DNA of 61,030 bases from SG8-4 sp964598225 (GTDB lineage Bacteria; Planctomycetota; Phycisphaerae; Sedimentisphaerales; Anaerobacaceae): positions 1-61,030 of the forward strand of contig CAZRBG010000035.1 in the NCBI GenBank assembly GCA_964598225.1, written 5' to 3'. Shown piece by piece: positions 52,746 through 61,030 of this stretch. The notes beneath the pieces were generated by a model that saw only the letters and a program-made list of their open reading frames with translations, was not told the origin of the DNA and did no database searches. A program made the translations under genes and the position numbers. Within the stretch, counting starts at the first letter, position 1, and each line of letters opens with the position of its first letter.

Positions 52746-53216
52746 TCAAGTTCTCAAGGTAGCGATCAAACGTTTTGGGTTGAGCAGTAACTCCAGTGCA
52801 TCCTCTGCCCTTTTGCAGACGACATCGCAGGCAACCAGGGTCTCAAGTGCGCTGCCTTCGTCGCCGATAACCGCTATTCCAAGGGCTGCTTCCTTGACCA
52901 TCAGGCGATCGTTTCGACCATTTCCGATCGCAGCTATCCGGTTGCTGCCGAGGTTTTTGACGTACTGTTGTTTCGCCAGGGCCTGATCCTGCCGACTCAG
53001 TATAGATAGTTTGCACCGGATTCGTTCTATGCCGGACTTAACCTTGCCGAAAGTATCGGCCGTAACAATATGCAGCTCAACGTGTTCAGCGACCTTGTTA
53101 AGGAGCGATTGGATACCTTCTTGAAGTTGACCGTCCGTAGCGAGCGTTCCGTTATAATCCAGAACCACATGCTCCAACGATATCTCACCATATCCTTGAA
53201 CGGCAATCTCTATCAT
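52746..53216 (-). CDS. HAD-type protein of the soluble P-type-ATPase-like group (COG4087)
   Basis: The 156-residue protein has HAD motif I as DYNGTLATDG (Asp20-x-Asn22), motif II region VTADT (51-55) and motif IV GNGRND (98-103) followed by LMVKEAALGIAVIG. Asn replaces the usual second Asp of DxD, as is common in the COG4087 group related to P-type ATPase catalytic domains. The biochemical role of this group is not settled. It lies between the sulfotransferase and the ATP sulfurylase/APS kinase fusion. Confidence 0.78.
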   Translation of the reverse strand: MIEIAVQGYGEISLEHVVLDYNGTLATDGQLQEGIQSLLNKVAEHVELHIVTADTFGKVKSGIERIRCKLSILSRQDQALAKQQYVKNLGSNRIAAIGNGRNDRLMVKEAALGIAVIGDEGSALETLVACDVVCKRAEDALELLLNPKRLIATLRT

Positions 53217-53246
53217 TTATAGATTTACTCCCGCGATCTGAATTGA

Positions 53247-54167
53247 TCAACTGTAACCGTAAAGGCGCTGAGTCCTCCCGGCTATCCCTTCAAAAACCGC
53301 CAGATCCTCATCTGTCAGATAGTTCTTCCACTTCTCATCAAGCTTGATTTCTTCAGTTGATTTCAACCTCATTTCATTGCCCAGGATATGATGCTCGGAC
53401 GACCTGAATTCGAGATTGCTCAAATCGCAGTCCAGTTCCAGGAAATTAAAGATCTTCTCGAGCGTCTCCTTCGTATTTCTGCACAAGTCCTCATAATGGA
53501 TTGTAATAACTTTTTCAGTTCCGAGTTCCCGGACAACTCTGTCGCATTCTCTATGGACGCGGCACCACTCTCGAGCCGCTGTTTCCATAGGAACACTATA
53601 ATGGCGCATGTAAGAGTTGCAGGCACCCCGGCCGTCACGAACAAGATATATCGCTTTCGGATTCCAGTGCCCTGCAGAATTCAGAAACCTGAGCCTGATC
53701 GCATCCTTCGAGCCGTCCAGGAACACCGAACCTTGCTGTAAGTCGCAAACTATATCAATAAACTGCCGATTGCGTTCCAAAACGTCATGAAATCGACGAC
53801 GACAGTTCGGTATTACCTGCAATAATGTGTCTCTTATAACCTCGAAGTACACCGGTCTAACTCCGGCACGAAGCAGACGATTGCAAAACGAAGAATCTGC
53901 GCGGAAATGCGTGCCGAAATCGTCAAGTGCAAAACTGTGGCCCGCCCGCTGCATTCTGTCGGTGACGCTCTTCCAAAACTCGCAGTCGCGCTGAAGAACA
54001 CCGCAGGAACAGAGATACTCGTCGAGGTTCGCGCGTGCCGTCGCTTTCAACTCCCCTATTGTTGCGATCTCTTTATGCCGTGACAAAAGAAAGGTTAGCA
54101 GCGTGGACCCCGTATAGCTGGGAGCAAGTATATAAACCAAATCGCGTGTTTCTTTTGCTTCGGCCAT
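53247..54167 (-). CDS. PAPS-dependent sulfotransferase
   Basis: ATG 54167 is preferred over the TTG at 54182. About 306 residues. The 5'-phosphosulfate loop is LAPSYTGSTLLTFLL (residues 14-27), and the 3'-phosphate-binding region is YLVRDGRGACNSYMRHYS (near 172-188). The pattern VITIHYEDLCRNTKETLEKI is also typical. It transfers sulfate from PAPS to a sugar, lipid or protein acceptor. No signal peptide, so it acts in the cytoplasm or on membrane-linked precursors. It heads the PAPS-forming genes. Confidence 0.85.
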   Translation of the reverse strand: MAEAKETRDLVYILAPSYTGSTLLTFLLSRHKEIATIGELKATARANLDEYLCSCGVLQRDCEFWKSVTDRMQRAGHSFALDDFGTHFRADSSFCNRLLRAGVRPVYFEVIRDTLLQVIPNCRRRFHDVLERNRQFIDIVCDLQQGSVFLDGSKDAIRLRFLNSAGHWNPKAIYLVRDGRGACNSYMRHYSVPMETAAREWCRVHRECDRVVRELGTEKVITIHYEDLCRNTKETLEKIFNFLELDCDLSNLEFRSSEHHILGNEMRLKSTEEIKLDEKWKNYLTDEDLAVFEGIAGRTQRLYGYS

Positions 54168-54241
54168 TTGTCGGTTCGTCAAAAAGCTATTGCAACATCA
54201 GGGATTCGAACGCTGCTTATACAGACATCGGGACCGGACCG

Positions 54242-57200
54242 TCATTTAATTAATCGGTCAATTTCCGACCGTTCTTCAGGAGTAAATACACCGATTTTCT
54301 GATCGATTTCCAGAGCTTTGGTCAGGTGCTCTTTCGCCTGATCGGGCTGGTTGAGTTTGGCACACGTGCGGCCCAATTGCAGAAGGGCCTTCGCCATACG
54401 CTCGCTGTCCCGAGGCGATATGCTCACAAGGGCCTCGAAGTCTTTCTTTGCATCGGCAAACCGCTCCATATTGAACAGGATTGTTCCCCGAGTATCGAGA
54501 ACGTGCAGCTTCTCAGTGTCTTGCCGCGCAGCGTTTAATCCTTTGTTTGCAAGCTCTAATGCAGTGTCGTAGTCCTGATCGTGCTCCTGCACTATCCACG
54601 CAAGATCGTTGAACATCCGTATGTTTTCCGGGTATTTATCCGCATAGTGATCTCGCAAATGCTGGTAAATCCGCTTCGCGCTTTCGGCGTTGCCTTCTTG
54701 ATAGTAGGCCAGGGCAAGACTCATGTATGCATTTATAACTGCCGGATTGTTGGGATCTAATTGTTCGGCCTGCTCGATCCTGTTTTCGGCCGTTTCCATA
54801 TCGCCTGTGATACGATAAAGACCGGCAAGCGTCACAATTGCAGGCACGCTGTCGCTTCCGTCCTCGCTTTCACAATAGGCTTCGAGATCGGGAATTGCCG
54901 CATCAGCCCGCCCCAGTTCAGCCAGAACGTGGGATCGGTAAAGCACCAAGTTTTCATCCGCAGGATTTTGATTCAGGCGGGATTCAATCAAGCCGCGAGT
55001 TTCTTCAAGAAGATTGCGATCCCCGCTGCGAAGTGCAATATTAACTGCCGGACCAAGTTCTGCGATACTGTTCGGATCGGTCTGTATCGCTACTCGCGCC
55101 AACTGCCCCGCCAATTGAACGTCACCAGCCTCGATTTCAATACGGCTTCGCGTTAGCAACAACGCCGAGTTATTCGGATTGGAGCCAAGGGCTTGAATCA
55201 CCAAATCGCGAGCTTCTTCCAGGTCACCGCGCTCCATCGCCAGTTCTATCAAGGTTAAATGAGCATTAATTGCCCGTGGCTCAAGTTTAACTATCTCTTC
55301 CAGCTTCTTTTTGGCCTTCTCTTTCGATTCCGGAGTTGCCTCGTTCAGCAGTTGAGACGCTCGGATCCTCATCAGTTCGATGTCCTGCGGCACTTTTTCC
55401 TCGAGTTCACCAAGAATGCTAAGCGCCTGTTCTCGATCCTCTTCGCTGCCCCGGCGTAACAATGTCTTCATCAACGCCCGTTGCAGGTTCAAGTCTTCGG
55501 GGTGCGCCTCAAGGCCGTCCTCTAATGTCTTTGCCGCTTTGTCAAGATCCTCGTTGGCGCTGTAAAAATTACTTAGAAGCCCGTATCCAACGGCGTTTCG
55601 GTCGGCAAAGGTTATCAGCTTCTTATAGTCCCTCTCGGCAGCCTCGATTTCGCCCTCACCGGCCAGATATGTCGCACGCACCAAATAAGCGTTGAAATCG
55701 TTCATGTCCGCTACATAGTCGTCGAGTACTTTACGAGCTTGCTGCTCTTTACCATCCGCCTTGAAGATTGCCGCCTTCGCAGTGGCGAGCGCCATTGAAT
55801 TTGGGTCTATGGCCTCGGCGGCCTTCAGATGCTCTTGAGCCTCGCTGAAATTTCCGTCTTTCTGGTACACTAATCTCGCCAGAGCAATCAGCTCGTTGGC
55901 GTTGTCGGCCCCGTCTGATATTCTTTCTTCGAGTCTTCGGATCGCCAGCTCGAGATCGCCGGAGCCGAGAGCCGTTCTGAGTTCCAAAGCGTTCTTAGCC
56001 TCCGAACTCGCTCTGACGAGGTTGAGAACTTCGTTGGGGTCCGAGAGCTTGTTCTGAGCCTGGAGAAGACCCGTCAGACGGTCTGCAACCTGGATGGCTG
56101 CGGGATTTTTGGCTAGCGCTCGCCGGTACACGTCCTCGGCACGACTCAGTTCGCTCAGTCTCTCGTGCATTCTTCCCAGCAACAGCACAGGAGCCGACCA
56201 GCCGGGCTCGGCATCGATGCAGTACTCAAGATTATCGACGATCTCGCTCTGCTTCGAACGCCAATCATCAGATGCCAGCCACAACCGAGCCTGGTGGAAA
56301 CGCCACCGATATCCGGTCTCGCCTTCTGCCTCCCTCAATTCATCGACGAGCTGCTGGGATTCATCCGAATCCTCCAAAATCTCACGAGTACCCAACAGCA
56401 GCGAGCGAACCTGCATGTCCTCGTTGTCCTTTGCCGCCAGGTCCTTCAACCGCTCAATTCCTTTTTCTCGTTCTTCCCCTCCTTGTGCCAGCTCCAGTCT
56501 GGCAAGTTGAATGCTGAGAGTTCGTTTCTCGCCTTCTCCGGCAACTGCGTCAAGTCCTTCATCCAGAGTGGTCCGGGCGGCGTTTGGATCGCCGTCGGCC
56601 GCATGAAGAGTCGCCAAAAGCGCCCAGGGATCGGCAACGTTCGGATCGCGAGCACAAGCCTTCTCGCATACACTGACAGCATCTTCTACACGTTCTTGCC
56701 CGTAATAGTGCCTCGCGAGCTGCATCTCGGCCCTGAGCTTAAGCCGTCCTTCAGCCTTATCGATGGCCTGCTTCAACTTTTCTTCAGCATCAACCTGTTG
56801 TCCCACATTTACGGCGATGATAGACTGCAAGGTGCGAATATCGACACGTTCGGGGTATTTCTCTCGCAAACCAGCTAATTCGCTCGATAGCTCCTTAAGC
56901 CTTGCGGTGTCTACTGCTTCTTCCTGTTCGGTAGCCAGATGTACGGCGGCCTCAATGCGCAACAGCCGGCCAACAATGTCGTTAGGATCGAGTTCTTCGG
57001 TTCGTTTGGCATATTCGTATACTTTGTCCCAGTCTTTGAGCTTGAGATACTGATCGGCTAATTGCAGGGTCGCCTGCGAATCGTCAGGATTGAGACTGAG
57101 ATATTGCTCGTAGGCCTCGATTGCCCGGCTGGGCTGGCTTGTCCTTTGATAAGCCTCGGCAAGCAGCCGCCACAATCTTGGATTAGAAACGTTATCAACA

Positions 57201-58483
57201 AGAATCGGCTGCAGGATATCGATGACGGCGTACGGGCGTTCCTGGGCTCTGGCCACAAGAGCCCGCAGAAAGGCAACCCTGAGCCTGCCCTGAGCGTTCA
57301 GCCCCACAGTACGCGTGGCATCAATGTATTCATCAAGGCAGTCATTTGCATCCTCAGCTCTGCCCGTCGATACGTACGCAACGACAGCAGGATCGAGAAC
57401 GCGGACTCTGTGTCTTCGATCCGTAAGATCATCCAGAACCTTGTCGGCTAATTCTGCCGCTTCGTTCGGATCCCCCCTTCGCATAGCCAGGTCCGAGGCC
57501 AGAACAAATCGTGTGCTCGTCCAGTCATTGACGTCGAAAAAGTGCTCGTCTATCACTTCCTCGGGCAGATCGTCAACGGCCTGCAACTCCGCGTCGGCCT
57601 TCTCAAGCTCGCCGTGTCCGATCCACTCGGCACATAACGCCGAGCGAATCCTGGGATCTTCCGGACCAATCTTATCGGCCGCTTCAAGATCGGCACGGGC
57701 GGCTGCCATTCGATCCTCTCTCGTCATGTCGGGAATATCGGAGTTTGTTCGATAGAATCGAGCCCTGGCAACCAGCGCCTCGGCCGAATCCGGTACGCCT
57801 TCTACAGCTCTCTTGAGCAACCCGAGGGCCTCTTCTGCCTGTTCCCGCCTGTCTGAAGTCGTATCAACAGAATCATCGGAAAGGATGATCTGGCCCATCA
57901 GAGTACAGGCCTGAACGTACTCTTCCGGCTTTTCCTCGACCTTCTCGAGTTCTGCGATGTAATTTTCAAGCTCTGTTTTGGCCTCTTCGGCTCCGTCCAG
58001 CCGGACCAGCGCCGTTGCCAGCCAAAGCGGCGCCTTCCGTTCGTCCGGGAAATCCTGTTCGAGCCGTTGTTCGGCGATGTACTTAAGCTCTTCGGACTGG
58101 CCCGTGTAGGTATAGATCTCGGCAAGCTCCTCGTACGCCTCTCTGTCGTTGGGGTCCACGCGAATTATACGGCGGTAGGCCGAAGCCGCCCCGCTTATTG
58201 CTCGTGCGTCAAGCGGCCGCATGTTCATCCGAGCTTCGGCGTATTTCTTGAGGATTTCCAGGTCGTCGGGGTTCCGGCCGAGGTATTCCTGGAAATGCTT
58301 GAACGCCGTCGGCCAATCCTCCTTCTCATAGGCGGCATTTCCGGCGTTGTAATCCATCCGCGACAGAATCCTCCTGCGAGCGTGGCGTGCGACAAACAGC
58401 GATGCTCCGAGCGCAACCACTATCAAAAGCAGTATAACTACAACCTTAACATTTATCTTACCAGCTCTATTCAAGCTAACCAT
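54242..58483 (-). CDS. Giant TPR-repeat protein with N-terminal membrane anchor
   Basis: ATG 58483 lies eight bases after GGGAGG; the frame runs 1413 residues. A membrane helix at residues 12-32 (VKVVVILLLIVVALGASLFVA) is followed by some 30-40 TPR-like helical pairs across the whole chain, with repeated ...LDPNN/PEDL... turns and Ala-rich helices. Acidic overall. Such long TPR proteins act as scaffolds; in exopolysaccharide and PEP-CTERM loci a TPR lipoprotein (PrsT) has a similar role, but this one lacks a lipobox. It is the first gene of the seven-gene run and adjoins the sorting-tail proteins. Confidence 0.85.
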   Translation of the reverse strand: MVSLNRAGKINVKVVVILLLIVVALGASLFVARHARRRILSRMDYNAGNAAYEKEDWPTAFKHFQEYLGRNPDDLEILKKYAEARMNMRPLDARAISGAASAYRRIIRVDPNDREAYEELAEIYTYTGQSEELKYIAEQRLEQDFPDERKAPLWLATALVRLDGAEEAKTELENYIAELEKVEEKPEEYVQACTLMGQIILSDDSVDTTSDRREQAEEALGLLKRAVEGVPDSAEALVARARFYRTNSDIPDMTREDRMAAARADLEAADKIGPEDPRIRSALCAEWIGHGELEKADAELQAVDDLPEEVIDEHFFDVNDWTSTRFVLASDLAMRRGDPNEAAELADKVLDDLTDRRHRVRVLDPAVVAYVSTGRAEDANDCLDEYIDATRTVGLNAQGRLRVAFLRALVARAQERPYAVIDILQPILVDNVSNPRLWRLLAEAYQRTSQPSRAIEAYEQYLSLNPDDSQATLQLADQYLKLKDWDKVYEYAKRTEELDPNDIVGRLLRIEAAVHLATEQEEAVDTARLKELSSELAGLREKYPERVDIRTLQSIIAVNVGQQVDAEEKLKQAIDKAEGRLKLRAEMQLARHYYGQERVEDAVSVCEKACARDPNVADPWALLATLHAADGDPNAARTTLDEGLDAVAGEGEKRTLSIQLARLELAQGGEEREKGIERLKDLAAKDNEDMQVRSLLLGTREILEDSDESQQLVDELREAEGETGYRWRFHQARLWLASDDWRSKQSEIVDNLEYCIDAEPGWSAPVLLLGRMHERLSELSRAEDVYRRALAKNPAAIQVADRLTGLLQAQNKLSDPNEVLNLVRASSEAKNALELRTALGSGDLELAIRRLEERISDGADNANELIALARLVYQKDGNFSEAQEHLKAAEAIDPNSMALATAKAAIFKADGKEQQARKVLDDYVADMNDFNAYLVRATYLAGEGEIEAAERDYKKLITFADRNAVGYGLLSNFYSANEDLDKAAKTLEDGLEAHPEDLNLQRALMKTLLRRGSEEDREQALSILGELEEKVPQDIELMRIRASQLLNEATPESKEKAKKKLEEIVKLEPRAINAHLTLIELAMERGDLEEARDLVIQALGSNPNNSALLLTRSRIEIEAGDVQLAGQLARVAIQTDPNSIAELGPAVNIALRSGDRNLLEETRGLIESRLNQNPADENLVLYRSHVLAELGRADAAIPDLEAYCESEDGSDSVPAIVTLAGLYRITGDMETAENRIEQAEQLDPNNPAVINAYMSLALAYYQEGNAESAKRIYQHLRDHYADKYPENIRMFNDLAWIVQEHDQDYDTALELANKGLNAARQDTEKLHVLDTRGTILFNMERFADAKKDFEALVSISPRDSERMAKALLQLGRTCAKLNQPDQAKEHLTKALEIDQKIGVFTPEERSEIDRLIK

Positions 58484-58711
58484 GAGCAACCTCCCTCATA
58501 TACCATCACTTATCTGCTACCGACCGGAGTCACACGTAGGGGGGGGGCTCGCCCCGTTCGACTTCGCTCAGGGCAGGTCCCACCCTACATTCTCATGTGG
58601 CTAACTTCCCTCAGCACAACACCGGCGCACCGACCACCACATTACATCGGCTAAAACGGCATTATAAGACAAAAGAAATGTCCTGTAAACGCCCGGAAAA
58701 TCAGCCTCACA

Positions 58712-58792
58712 CGTGGCGAGGGCATCCTCCCCTTGTAACGTGGCAAGGGCATCCTGCCCTTGTGCCGTGGCGAGGGCATCCTGCCCTTGTAA
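58712..58792. repeat. Three tandem 27-bp repeats
   Basis: Units start at 58712, 58739 and 58766, each CGTGGC(G/A)AGGGCATCC followed by (T/G)CCCTTGT and two bases. Each unit is itself a partial palindrome (AAGGGC...GCCCTT). They continue into AACGAGGCCGGG and an inverted unit at 58825-58849. Confidence 0.85.
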
Positions 58793-58824
58793 TACCCATA
58801 ACGAGGCCGGGACGGCCTCGCGAC

Positions 58825-58849
58825 ACAAGGGCGAGACGCCCTCGCCACG
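58825..58849. repeat. GC-rich palindromic intergenic repeat, copy B
   Basis: Exact 25-base reverse complement of the element at 2063-2087, adjacent to the tandem 27-base units. Confidence 0.8.
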
Positions 58850-58854
58850 AACGG

Positions 58855-59008
58855 GCGGGAATCCAGAAACTCGATTATGATTACGGAAGAATTATCGGAA
58901 CAAAAGAAATGATTGCGCACAAGTGGAATACTTGTCATTCCCGCGAAAGCGGGAATCCAGAAATTTGATTATGATAAAAAATTATCGGAAACGCAGAAAT
59001 GATCGCAT
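58855..59008. repeat. Imperfect direct repeat pair of 60-65 bp
   Basis: The copies lie at 58855-58919 and 58949-59008. Both begin GCGGGAATCCAGAAA, continue with GATTATGAT and AATTATCGGAA, and end with AGAAATGAT. The second copy begins inside the dRS3-like hairpin at 58937-58956. Confidence 0.75.
58937..58956. repeat. 20-bp inverted repeat of dRS3 form (ATTCCC-N8-GGGAAT)
   Basis: A perfect eight-base stem with a GAAA loop. The outer hexamers and length fit the dRS3 pattern known from Neisseria, where such sites are integration targets. The 1694-1709 hairpin is a related copy in the opposite orientation. Confidence 0.6.
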
Positions 59009-59239
59009 GCGGATTGATTAGAACAGATACCCAACTAACAAGGGCGAGCCTGTCCCCGCCGTAAGGCGTCCCCAAGGGAGAGCGAAGTCGAGGGAACGCG
59101 CGCCACGTACTTTTAGCGCGACGGCTTGCTCAGCCGCCACGCTAATCGTAGAAAGCAAGACTGCAGGGTGAAGCCTTTGCTTCAAGGCTCCACCCCTCCT
59201 CCTAAGTTTGTTATTAGATCAAAGCTTCCCCGCCCCTGG

Positions 59240-60085
59240 TTATGCATACTTGCGCAGCTTGATGCCAACCGCACCCAAGCCGAGCATACCAAGCAGAACA
59301 GCACCCGGAACAGGAACCGGAGTAACAGATTCGACCATAACTACAAACTCGTCGAAATCGTCGTACCCGCGAGCACTTGCGCTATCAAATCCCTCAAAAG
59401 CCAAAATGAACTCGTTATCCGTCCACAGGCCGGGTAACTTGCTCGGCAGTTGCACAGTATCAGTATCCGTACCCTGATAAGCATACATGTGGTCCTCGCC
59501 GTCGGAATTCAAGTCCGTGTCACTGTACCACATTCCACCAACCCATTGTCCCGGCCAGTCCCGTGTGTCCAGATAGTAACCGAAGAGGTTGTTCGCAAAA
59601 TCCACACCGGTATCACCGCCAGTGACACTGCCGCTTGAAAAGTCAGTAAAGGTACGCCAGACGCTTCCATCAGCCTGAATAGTCAACTGAGCCGTATCAC
59701 CAGGATCAGCATCCAGGCCATTGAAAAGCGAAACACGCCTTGACGAATCAGCAAAATCATAAACTCCAAAATCCTGTACGGTTTCGAGCGACGTATTTGC
59801 AACCTCAAAAATGAGCGTTGATAAAGAACCGCCACTACCTGTAATGCTCCAGTACGAATCGTAAGGTGTTCCGTCCGCCTCCGTATCTGCCAGCATATCT
59901 GTCGCTACATCTACGCTGCTCACACCAGGATTGGGTCCAACAGTAATGTCATCAACGATCCCCTGCAAAGAGGACAAATCTGCCATGGCCGGTGCTGCGC
60001 TTAAAAACAAACTTAAACAAAATACTACTAACAGTTTTCTTTTCATCGTCTTTTCTCCCATACTAGCAACATTACTTTTTGTCAT
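59240..60085 (-). CDS. Exported protein with VPVPGA-type C-terminal sorting tail (1)
   Basis: Two starts have good ribosome binding sites: ATG 60085 (GGAGG, nine bases) and ATG 60046 (GGGAG, eight bases). The latter gives the cleaner signal peptide KRKLLVVFCLSLFLSAAPAMA. The mature about 230 residues are rich in Asp, Ser, Thr and Gly and look like a beta-sandwich. The tail is VPVPGAVLLGMLGLGAVGIK followed by LRK, a hydrophobic helix plus basic end as in PEP-CTERM/exosortase substrates, although the PEP triplet is replaced by VPG. It is likely processed and surface-attached. Exosortase is not in the window. Confidence 0.78.
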   Translation of the reverse strand: MTKSNVASMGEKTMKRKLLVVFCLSLFLSAAPAMADLSSLQGIVDDITVGPNPGVSSVDVATDMLADTEADGTPYDSYWSITGSGGSLSTLIFEVANTSLETVQDFGVYDFADSSRRVSLFNGLDADPGDTAQLTIQADGSVWRTFTDFSSGSVTGGDTGVDFANNLFGYYLDTRDWPGQWVGGMWYSDTDLNSDGEDHMYAYQGTDTDTVQLPSKLPGLWTDNEFILAFEGFDSASARGYDDFDEFVVMVESVTPVPVPGAVLLGMLGLGAVGIKLRKYA

Positions 60086-60125
60086 GCTTTCTTACCTCCA
60101 TGACTTGTTATCACATGAATTTGTA

Positions 60126-60156
60126 GTGAAGCCCCGCTATTCCGGCGGGGCTTCAC
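60126..60156. terminator. Strong hairpin between sorting-tail genes 2 and 1
   Basis: GTGAAGCCCCGC (60126-60137) pairs perfectly with GCGGGGCTTCAC (60145-60156) around a seven-base loop. It is 55 bases after the stop of gene 2 on the minus strand. A T-rich stretch follows on the plus strand, while on the minus side only a weak TACAAATT follows, so it may stabilise or process the mRNA rather than end it. A second small stem lies at 60188-60202. Confidence 0.5.
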
Positions 60157-60210
60157 GTTAATCCGTTTTTGTGAATCCCAATGATTACCCGCAACGAGCG
60201 GGCTGTTCAT

Positions 60211-60852
60211 TTATGCACGTTTACGCAATTTCACACCCACAACACTCAAACCAAGCATCCCAAGCAGAACAGCGCCGGGGACGGGAACAGGTTGGGTTCC
60301 GACGTAGAACTCGCCGAAAAACTCATTGTCGATACCACCGACTATCTCGCGGATCTCGACAGTATCAAAGCCCTGGTCTGCCGTGCTCCAGACCCCTACA
60401 AATGCGGCTTGGTCGTTTGGTGCGTTGAACGTAAATGAGTTGACAGCCACAACCCCAGAGTACAGCGACACTTCGAAAGTGGAATCCACAAAGGTAGCGT
60501 TAACATTGTCATCGGACTCGGGCTCTACAAATTCAAATCCAAACGAGAAAGCTTCGAAACCCAAGTTGATATCCACGTCCAAGTCCTCGCGGTCACTAAT
60601 CGCGAGTTCTTCGTTATCGAGGCGCGAACTCCAGTCCAAGACCCACAAGTCGCCGCTTGCTGAAGTGAACGTCAGATCTCCGAGAGAGAATCCAGCGCCC
60701 CTGTTGCCCGAAGCCGTGTCATCAAAATCCGCCGCTTCGCTAGCGCCTGTTGCACTAAGAAAAACTGTTTTGTCACCAAAAGTTGTGATGTCAGCTCTAA
60801 TCGGCATAGCCGTACATGCACATATTACTAAGATTAACGTTGCTTTTTTCAT
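60211..60852 (-). CDS. Exported protein with VPVPGA-type C-terminal sorting tail (2)
   Basis: ATG 60852 gives signal peptide KKATLILVICACTAMPIRA; ATG 60870 would add six residues and shares the ATGGAGGTAA context seen upstream of gene 1. About 213 residues. The mature body (FLSATGASEAADFDD, SFGFEFVEPESDDN, FVGVWSTADQGFDTVEI) has the look of planctomycete PEP-CTERM beta-sandwich proteins and is unlike gene 1. It ends with the tail VPVPGAVLLGMLGLSVVGVK plus LRKRA. Confidence 0.8.
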   Translation of the reverse strand: MKKATLILVICACTAMPIRADITTFGDKTVFLSATGASEAADFDDTASGNRGAGFSLGDLTFTSASGDLWVLDWSSRLDNEELAISDREDLDVDINLGFEAFSFGFEFVEPESDDNVNATFVDSTFEVSLYSGVVAVNSFTFNAPNDQAAFVGVWSTADQGFDTVEIREIVGGIDNEFFGEFYVGTQPVPVPGAVLLGMLGLSVVGVKLRKRA

Positions 60853-60905
60853 TCCTCTCTTTACCTCCATGACCTGCTATTATATGAATCTCAGGTCCTT
60901 TTCCG

Positions 60906-60923
60906 GCCCGTATTCGTACGGGC
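60906..60923. terminator. Hairpin between sorting-tail genes 3 and 2
   Basis: GCCCGTA (60906-60912) and TACGGGC (60917-60923) pair around TTCG. It lies three bases past the stop of gene 3 on the minus strand. The T-run (TTTT) is on the plus-strand side, so termination of minus-strand transcription is uncertain. Confidence 0.45.
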
Positions 60924-60926
60924 TTT

Positions 60927-61030
60927 TCATGCATGCTTACGCAATTTCACACCCACAACACTCAAACCGAGCATCCCAAGCAGAACTGCCCCGGGAACAG
61001 GAACCAGGCTGATATTGTCGAAGTACGCAT
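60927..61030 (-). CDS. Partial exported protein with VPVPGA-type sorting tail (3)
   Basis: Only the last 33 codons are in the window. They read YFDNISL, then the tail VPVPGAVLLGMLGLSVVGVK and LRKHA. The DNA of the tail is almost identical to that of gene 2. The N-terminal part lies beyond base 61030. Confidence 0.75.
   Translation of the reverse strand, partial: AYFDNISLVPVPGAVLLGMLGLSVVGVKLRKHA

Larger units (their letters stand above)
58484..59239. other. Repeat-dense spacer between the TPR gene and sorting-tail genes
   Basis: About 750 bases without a gene. Features include a G9 run (58540-58548), three tandem 27-base repeats, an inverted copy of the 2.06 kb palindrome, a pair of 60-65-base direct repeats, a 20-base dRS3-like hairpin, a TAGCG/CGCTA double stem (59114-59144) and a GGGTG...CACCC hairpin (59166-59195) that lies just past the stop of the first sorting-tail gene. 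Confidence 0.6.

Overview
The window looks like a piece of a Planctomycetota chromosome, most likely class Phycisphaerae (Sedimentisphaerales-like). The basis is a planctomycete-style type II secretion locus, very large exported PQQ-type beta-propeller proteins, secreted glycoside hydrolases, and tandem exported proteins with a VPVPGA-type C-terminal sorting tail. This placement comes from gene content only; there is no rRNA or marker tree here.

Layout. 1-2.3 kb: a partial coiled-coil protein and a DUF6602-type nuclease-like protein on the minus strand, then a repeat-bearing spacer. 2.3-16.1 kb (plus strand): a small ORF and a Gly/Arg-rich exported protein, then a type II secretion operon in the order E-F-G-H-I-J-K-L-M-C-D1-D2. 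The secretin is split into two genes, and the break falls inside a periplasmic N-domain. 16.1-30.3 kb: an ECF sigma-factor remnant, two convergent giant propeller/Rossmann fusion proteins with permuted domain order, a GH127-type glycosidase, a PhoD-like phosphoesterase and a GH29 fucosidase. These are exported polysaccharide-related proteins that could be cargo of the secretion system. 30.8-37.7 kb (minus): tRNA-Val and a type IV pilus-like operon, pilM-N-O-(P-like)-T-C plus two pseudopilins, without pilB, pilQ or pilD in view.

38-39.5 kb: gpsA and, divergent from it, a tiny lipoprotein gene behind a perfect consensus promoter. 39.8-46.95 kb (minus): an iron module with fur, feoB, a 58-residue zinc ribbon, a DtxR-FeoA regulator, a 61-residue Cys protein, two porins and an FMN-binding lipoprotein. 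Three Fur-box-like sites match where iron control would be expected. 47.2-58.5 kb (minus): a seven-gene co-directional run with a giant TPR membrane protein, sulfotransferase, COG4087-type HAD protein, fused ATP sulfurylase/APS kinase, SLC13-type permease, CysQ and WecB. This reads as a complete PAPS-dependent sulfation cycle tied to surface polysaccharide synthesis. 58.5-59.2 kb: a repeat-dense spacer. 59.2-61.03 kb (minus): three tandem exported proteins with near-identical C-terminal sorting tails, the last cut by the window edge.

The parts fit a cell that invests in export: a secretion system, a pilus, secreted carbohydrate-active enzymes, surface-sorted proteins and a sulfated-polysaccharide pathway, with Fur-controlled ferrous iron uptake. 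The most unusual items are the mid-domain split secretin, the permuted propeller/Rossmann protein pair, the flavin-porin-Feo iron module and the sorting-tail cassettes conserved at DNA level.
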